64,000 nt of DNA from Buddleja alternifolia (Eukaryota; Streptophyta; Magnoliopsida; Lamiales; Scrophulariaceae). Each line of letters opens with the position of its first letter. Within the stretch, counting starts at the first letter, position 1. Below are positions 57,760 through 64,000 of this stretch, piece by piece. The translations under genes and the position numbers were made by a program. The stretch spans positions 22,149,101-22,213,100 of the forward strand of contig CM033396.1 of assembly GCA_019426215.1 (NCBI GenBank), read 5' to 3'. The notes beneath the pieces are model-generated. The model saw nothing but the letters and a program-made list of their open reading frames with translations, did no database searches and was not told the DNA's origin.

Positions 57760-60700
57760 ATGGCACCAAAGAAATCTTCGTCTACTTCTGCTGAACATGC
57801 CATCAAGGTGACTGAAGGCCTTGTTGTTGACTGGAAATTTCTCTATGAACAACCTCAAATCAATCTAACAGACATGATGGACATGGTCGTCAAAGCTGGG
57901 CTTAAACCGTTCTTGACCCAATACTCCTATATGTTTCCGACTGAAGTCGACACCTTCTGGAAGACTGCTAAACTTTCAGAGGACAAGAAGTCAATCTCTT
58001 GTCTAATTCCTTTATCCAAGAAGGAGTCTCCAAAGGAATTTATCTTGTCTGCTTCCACCATTGCCAAGAACGTCAATCTTCCGAATGAGGGTGAGGCGTT
58101 GGACTGTGTCACTTTAAAACAAATCACGGAAGCATGGACAACCATGAGTGCGTACGACGATGTACCCTACACTCAATACTTTGAAAAGAAAGACCTGGTA
58201 TCCAAATACCGACTGTTGGCTGATTTCTGCAGCAAGATCATAGAATGCCGAGTAGGAACCTTTGATAAGGTGAACCCAGTACAATTTCAGATGATGACTG
58301 CTATACTCCTCAACATCAAGTCAATTGGAGTGAGTACATCTTTGGAAGTTTTTGGGACTGTCTAAGCACCTCGAATAAACCTTATGGACTCGTTCTAAGC
58401 GACCTATTGTACAAATCACAGTGTGTATACTCGTCTGGACTCCCGTTGAATAAGTCCAAGTTGCTGGGAAAAAGGATTCTGAACAATCTCTTCAATCCTC
58501 CCAAAATTGGTGGTGCTGCTAAACCACTTTCTGAGCGTCTAGAAGTACGTCAAGCGTCCGATGAAGAAGCGGAGAATCCAATTCCAGAAGAAGTCGTGAA
58601 GCGTCCGGCTGCAACAAAGAAGAGGGCTCCCAGAAAGCCCAAGGTTCAATTTGTCTCCTCTCCTCAAAAGGTTAATGAGGAAACCGATGAGGATGCTGAG
58701 GACAAGTTACCTCTCAAGAGAAGGAAGCTGGCAGGGATCATCAAACAAATAAACTTTGAAGAACCAGCTGTTGATCCTCCCGCTCCACTGCTTAAGCTCG
58801 TTGAAGGAGTCAACGTAAAGAAAATTTTCAAGCGTTCCAGGACTAGCAAGCGTCGAGTTGCTCCTGTTCCTGAAGAGCCTGAGATTGTTGAGCCAAGTGC
58901 TCAAAGTATTGCTGTTGAGACAAGTTCTCAGGGTAAGTTTATTTCTTCCCACAGCTCTTTCATTCCTACATCTGTAGAATCTTGCTCTTATAGAGGATGT
59001 TTCTCTCTCAGCTCTTATTCCAGTTGTGGCTGAAGCGTCAACTGATGTCCATCTGGATGTCAACTTGACTGAAGTGGTGGCCATTGCCAAAGATGTTGTT
59101 AGAGGCATGCCTATCTCAGAGGAAGCTTCCCCACCACTAACAACATTGATTACAACAGAGGCAATCTCAGAAGATCAGAGCATTGCTGAAGACGCTACAA
59201 AATCAATAGAGAGTTCTCCTGTGCCAAGGCACTTCTTCAGTCTGGACCCCTCCAGAACAATTGATCACTCTGTAAATTTCATGCCTCCAGTCCCTAAAGA
59301 AGAATTCATTCCAGCTGGCTATAATGAAGAATGTTACATCGTCGCTGAAAATGATTTAGCCAAGATGATAGATAGAGATCGGGCTCTTGTAGAAATGTTG
59401 TTAAGCAATGAAGTCTCAAGCGTTGAATTTGCATACTACTTGGCACTGGCCAATGGAGATCCTCTACCACCTACCCCAGCTTCTATACAGATTTTTGAAA
59501 AATGGGGTACTTATAGAATTTCACAAGGGGATGTGGACTTAGCTTACTTTCTGGATATGGGACGCAGTAAGCCTTCAGGTTTTGTTCCAAGAAACTACAA
59601 GATTAGGGCCTATAAGCGTCTACCTGTGGAGTTTTTAAATCATGAAGAGGAAATTTTAAACAAAGAAGGTTATTCCCACTTTCTCCTGCTAATCAGAGTT
59701 ATCCAAACCCACTTAGATTGTGGAAGAATAAAAGTCCTTATATCGGTGAGCGTCCTGCCTCTCTAAATGCTCTTATTCTAGAGGAGGCTGATTACTTCTT
59801 ACAAAGCGTTCTGAGTGCAAACTATAAGCCTGATAAGCATCGCTTTGAAGCCATCCGAGATATTCATCATGAAGGCTTTCGTGCCATTCTGAATGCAGGC
59901 ACAACCTTCTGCATGAATGAGGTTACCTGGTGTGAAACATACGTCGGCCAACGTTACAAGTTTGAAGAACTAGTCAAGGAACCTCACTTGTTCACAATTG
60001 GCATGGTAGATAAAAGAAGACAGTTTGGCCGATATTGCTTACAACGCCGAGATGCAAGAGTTGGCCCACTTGCTCTCTTATCATCTTTTCGTCAACTAAT
60101 TGAACGCTTTCTGCGTGAAGCATTGGCTAGGATTGCAGATTTGCCAATCCATTATTGTGGCCAAGCGTCAACAAGCAGAACAAAGCCTATTTCAGATTTG
60201 ACGCTTGCACCTGGCCAACAGAAAGACAACATCAGACATATGTTGAAGATGCTCCCTCCGTTATCGGATTGCGACAACGTCTTCACTGTAAATCTGAGGA
60301 AGCCAAATGGATAAATTATCACACCTTTTTTTGGGTATCCATTGCTCTCCTCTTTCCGACAGGAACTGCTAGAACACTATAACTATGTACTCTCTTTACT
60401 CGAAAGAAATCTGGATATCTCGCATGCAGCCCTGCCTTACGTTGAAGAATACATGGCAATGTACGTATCAGAGTCTAAGCGTCCATCGGAGATGCCAAAA
60501 GATAGAGTACTACGTTTCTCATTCACTCCATGTGATGATGCTCTATTCTTTATTAAGGCTCCAAGGTGCAAGATCTTTGTTAATCACATGCTTCAGATCT
60601 TTGTTAATCACATGCTCCAAGGGATTTCTCGACCATTCCTATTTCTCGAGTAAATGAGTTAATCAACAGTTCCTCAACGGAGTATGCTGATTCAGATTTT

Positions 60701-61831
60701 GGAAGGCTCAACTTCAGATTCTCTGACTTTCGTTATTTAACTACTGTCCCGTCTTTACCTTCCACATCTGATGCAGAAGTTGCCTTAGCGCCAATAGTGG
60801 AACGAGTTCAAGCATCTCAACCAGAGGCTGTGCCTAACGCTTCAACTTCAACTATTCCTGCGGCTGCTGGGATGGAAATTCATCAGTCTGTATTCGATCC
60901 AGAATTTCAACAACCATCTCTAGAGTCACTAAAGCACACTTCAAAATTTAAACAACCATCTACCTCTCAGAATGTGCTTCAAACATTTGTGCCTCTCCTC
61001 ACAGACGCGTTGGAAGAGATGAACGCTCAAGCGTCAAATCATGCAGAATCTCTTCACTGGATCAAGGAAGACTTGGCTAAGATCGAGAAGGAGAATATGA
61101 GCGCTCAAGTTGATCATATGCGCGGAGCTGCTGATGCTGCCGTAGATGCCGCTATTTCTCGTATGCAGCCGATGATCGATGGCCTTGCAGCCAATCAGAT
61201 TGCGTTGAAAGAATCTCTTGAAGCTAAGTTTGATGCGTTGGATGCATCCATGGCCCAAATGGCCGCTCAAATTGCCATTCTTACTGAAAATGCAGTAAAG
61301 GATGATGATGGCAATAAGGGGGAAAAGAGGAAAGCTCATGCAAGTTCAAGAGCTCAATCAAGTTCTAAGCGCCAAGAAGTGAAGCGTCCAGAGCCGAAAA
61401 ATCCACAAGATTTTGTCTTCTTGCCACCTCCTCCTCCTTTGCCCGAATCCAATTACCCTTCATGGGTTGCCACCACGGGAATTCCTAGTAGAAGAACTGG
61501 TTTTCCTCCCATCGCTTTCAGAGCAGATATACATGTGCCATCTCAAGCGTTACTTGAACAATTCAATATACCGATGGAGAGAGCGCCACTTCCAGTGCCT
61601 ACTACTCCTCAAGACTTGGCTGTGGAAATGCAGTTCTCTGACTTCTCTCAAGCGTTCAGAGCAGTGCTAAGGCATATGGGTATTGATCCATCCGAATGGG
61701 ATCGACGACATAAAATGTATGAAACAAGGAGAAAAAGGGAAAATCGCTTCGTAATTGACAAAGATCATCAGATAATGATCACCCTTCAAGATCTCATCGA
61801 AGAAGCCATCAGAACAGAAATGATCAGATGA
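57760..61831 (+). pseudogene. Third ORF of SV3 (post-pol gene, predicted intron, broken)
   Basis: Start MAPKKSS at 57760. The N-terminal domain (LSEDKKSISC) runs to a frameshift near 58322, then the linker (58407-58932). The predicted intron is 58933-59011. Next come the acidic linker and central domain (59012-60640), with a frameshift near 59700-59720 and TAA at 60312-60314. A 23-bp tandem repeat (CAGATCTTTGTTAATCACATG) is near 60571-60616. The last open stretch (60797-61831) has Ala/Met-rich coiled-coil heptads (about 61180-61290), PPPPPLPESN, and HMGIDPSEWDRR near the end. It is co-linear with SV4 over the whole length. Several breaks make it a pseudogene, but it preserves the longest C-terminal part. 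Confidence 0.8.
58933..59011 (+). other. Predicted intron in the SV3 third ORF (79 nt)
   Basis: The donor is CAGG|GTAAGTTT and the acceptor TTTCTCTCTCAG|CTC with a clear pyrimidine tract, phase 1. The length is not a multiple of three: read through, the frame ends at 59033; removed, the upstream frame continues into the ORF that runs to 59766. Confidence 0.7.
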
Positions 61832-62059
61832 CGAAATCTTACCAGAAGAAAATAGATCATGATAGTTCTTTGTAATTTAACCTTTTTTTGTTTCTACACA
61901 GTTTGTAAAATGTATGAATTCTCCGAATATATATAAAGTACATTTTTCAGCTGAAACATCTCGTTGAAGCTTAACTAACTCTAACTTACTAACATAACGC
62001 TTATTAACTTTGGCTGTCGTAACTCTTGAACTATAAAAGAGTGAGTATTGCCATCATCG

Positions 62060-62072
62060 AAAAGGGGAAAAT
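62060..62072 (+). other. Polypurine tract of SV3
   Basis: AAAAGGGGAAAAT directly before the 3' LTR. Confidence 0.85.
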
Positions 62073-63268
62073 TGATAGGAAATTTCATGTTAAGCTTTTG
62101 ATGATGACAATTAGGAATTTTGTTAGACCCCAAAGTTATGTACGCTTAAATTTCATAGATACTTGTATAAGCGTTTGAACATTAGAAATGTATAGGCTCT
62201 ATTTTATCTTTTACTTTTGACATTCTTAGATCAAGAAGTCGGTTAGATTAAGCGTTTGATACTTTCCGAGTGAGCTTATCAAGACGGCGAAATCTGAAGA
62301 CTTCAAGCGTCCAAGAAATCAATAGTGAATCAAGTTTGAAGAAGTTTACTCTAAGCGCCTGACATGTTCTGAGTGAGGTGTCAAGTAACGAAGACTGAAG
62401 ACTTCTCAAGCGTCTACACTTCTAAATGAAGTCTGAAGACTTTTCCAAGCGTCTAAACATTAAATAGTCCTCCAGATTAAATGGATCTTTCAGCTCAGGA
62501 ATGAAGCGTCTATCAAATGACAAACATTCTCCTGAGGCGTCAGATCGGAAGGAGTTTAATGCCAATATTCTCAAAGTATTAAATACCAACGGGCATTTAT
62601 TTCAAATGCATTAAATGCTGATAAGAGCTTTAAATGTAATAAGCAATTTCAGACGTATGGAGAAGCCACCCTATTGGACTGTCATCTATCCAAAGACTGC
62701 AGCACCAACTTTTGTGCAACAGATTTTCAGGAAAAAGGACAAAAGTTGTTCACTCGCGGAAGTGAGAGACACGCGCCCTTACATGTGTCAAACGGACACT
62801 TTTTCCAAGAATTCTTATAAATAGAACTTCAACAACAAGCCAAACATAGAGAGAACAATTATCAAGCCAAATTGCTGTTGCATTGAAGTCTCATTCCTTA
62901 AACTCTCAGAAAAGCTAGAATACTCAAGAAAATATTCTCTTTGCTTTTCATCAAATCCTGAGACAGTCAACCCAATATCTCAAACATTCTTTTCGAAGAA
63001 ACTACACTACTACTGAGATATTCCAGTTGTTTGAACTTCATCAAAATCAAACAAACCCTTTTAGAAAAACCCCTATCCAAGCCTCGCGATCTATGTGAAG
63101 TCGAAGTTGGATACTTGCCATATTTTTGGGTGAAAGAAGCAAGGGGATTCAAGTGATTTGGAGTAGAAATCTGTGTCATCAAGGAGCTCAAGTCATCGAC
63201 ATCCATCTCTCCCTAATTTGTAGATAATTCTGTGTGATTCTTTAAGAATCATTTTAGTGGATTGCCTC
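62073..63268 (+). repeat. 3' LTR of SV3, truncated by GY3
   Basis: Starts TGATAGGAAATTTCATG and matches 25509 onward. It ends at ATTGCCTC, where the 5' LTR continues CGAGTG. The last ~500 bp lie beyond GY3, outside the window. TATA box at 62816-62824. Confidence 0.93.
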
Positions 63269-64000
63269 TGATAAGAGTCGTTTTTACGTGTTTTTAATCC
63301 CTTACGTTTATGTTTTAGATTCATTTATCGCTTGATTTATGCCACATATGCATATAATCTATGTGCTTATTGAGTAAAGGTGGAAAATCACTGCAATCAA
63401 CGTAAAGCCCACAAAAACACAGTATTTCAGTATATTTTGAAATCGAATTTGAGGACGTTTTCTTCTACAAAGTTGTAGATCTCCGTCTTGGCTTCACGTG
63501 ACAACTAGAATCATCCAAAACCGAGGTCCGTGGAGAACGTTATGAAGAAAACACAATTACTGCACTGAAAAACAAGAAAACGGTTAAGACTTCGCACTGT
63601 GGCGCCTAGGCGCCACCTTATCCGCGCCTAGGCGCCAATCAAATTCTTCCCCAAGCCATTTAGGTCACCTGGACTATGCCTAGGTGCCATTTGGGTCACG
63701 CCTAGGCGCCGATACAGCGGTTTCGAAGGTATAAAGGCCAAAAATGAAAGGAAAAGAAAGGGGTTCAAATTCTAAGTGAATTTTGGGGATTTCTTGGGAT
63801 TGGGACCTCACTTTTCATCACTTTAGAAGAGAAAAAGAGAAGGAAAAGAAGAGATTCAAGCCTCCAATTAAATATTCGATCATCAATTCAACATAGGGAG
63901 TTTCTTAGTTTTAGATTCATCTTTGTCTATGAACATGGATCTTATGCTCAGCTTTTTCCTTATGCATTTTATGAGCTAAATTGTTGAACTAGGGCCATGA
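63269..64000 (+). mobile_element. GY3: start of another Athila-like gypsy LTR, plus strand
   Basis: Starts TGATAAGAGTCGTTTTTACGTG, nearly the same terminus as the sense strand of GY1 (TGATAAGAGCCG), then diverges while keeping the same layout. It has GC palindromes (63601-63710), TATAAAGG (63730-63737), then a purine-rich stretch like that of GY1. It cuts the SV3 3' LTR and runs off the window. It is a relative of GY1 and not the same subfamily. Confidence 0.85.
63601..63710. repeat. GC palindrome cluster in the GY3 LTR
   Basis: GGCGCCTAGGCGCC (63601-63614) is a perfect 14-bp palindrome; GCGCCTAGGCGC is at 63624-63635, and two further decayed copies lie to 63710. Confidence 0.85.

Larger units (their letters stand above)
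25509..63268 (+). mobile_element. SV3: Sirevirus-like copia element, plus strand, nested host of GY2 and SV4
   Basis: Own parts: 5' LTR 25509-27176, primer site, gag 27271-29138, pol 29153-30590, 40373-41904 and 56643-56913, spacer, third ORF 57760-61831, polypurine tract, 3' LTR 62073-63268 (cut by GY3). GY2 lies in pol after the integrase and SV4 in RNase H. In both cases pol resumes at the duplicated pentamer (ATTAC, TAGAG). It has many stops and frameshifts, so it was old when the younger elements landed. Its right duplication is outside the window; the left flank is GAGAT. Confidence 0.92.

Overview
The window is nuclear DNA of a flowering plant, probably a eudicot, and is built almost entirely of nested LTR retrotransposons. 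I see no host protein-coding gene and no tRNA or rRNA gene. The evidence is paired LTRs, 5-bp target-site duplications, primer-binding sites matching plant tRNA 3' ends, and diagnostic Gag, protease, integrase, reverse transcriptase (RT) and RNase H motifs. Labels are mine. SV1-SV4 are copies of one Sirevirus-like Ty1/copia family (initiator-Met tRNA primer site, large Gag, a third ORF after pol). GY1-GY3 are Athila-like Ty3/gypsy elements (tRNA-Asp primer site).

Nesting, left to right. (1) 1-374 is a remnant of an unrelated copia RT, minus strand. (2) SV1 (minus, 375-24967) interrupts it. SV1 is itself split by GY1 (minus, 5355-18109), by a solo LTR (21593-23031, duplication CTTTG), and at its gag end by an LTR piece of SV2 (24968-25508). 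(3) SV3 (plus, 25509-63268) sits in the SV2 LTR. SV3 is split by GY2 (plus, 30591-40372, duplication ATTAC) inside pol and by SV4 (minus, 41905-56642, duplication TAGAG) inside RNase H. Its 3' LTR is cut by GY3 (plus, from 63269 past the window end). (4) A 424-bp Tourist-like MITE lies in the SV1 3' LTR.

State of the elements. GY2 is the only copy with a fully open gag-pol (1,792 codons, all catalytic motifs). Its two 1,440-bp LTRs differ at about seven sites by eye, so it is the youngest and the best candidate for activity. SV4 has an open gag and a pol broken by only two nonsense codons. The remaining copies are decayed.

The most unusual thing is the third gene of the SV family, between pol and the 3' LTR. 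In three copies it shows (a) ~80-nt GT-AG introns in phase 1 with the same CAGG|GTAA and CAG|CTC borders, whose removal reopens the reading frame in SV1 and SV3; (b) a shared upstream block of ACGTG motifs plus a TATA-like box about 250 nt before the start codon; and (c) internal polypurine tracts just after the pol stop, 4-5 kb before the functional one. I infer a transcription unit with its own promoter and introns, gained downstream of an ancestral polypurine tract. Other conserved non-coding structures are reported as findings: an LTR hairpin with a homopolymer loop, a palindrome at fixed distance from the LTR TATA box, a hairpin exactly 42 nt after the gypsy pol stop, and GC palindrome arrays spread through one gypsy family.
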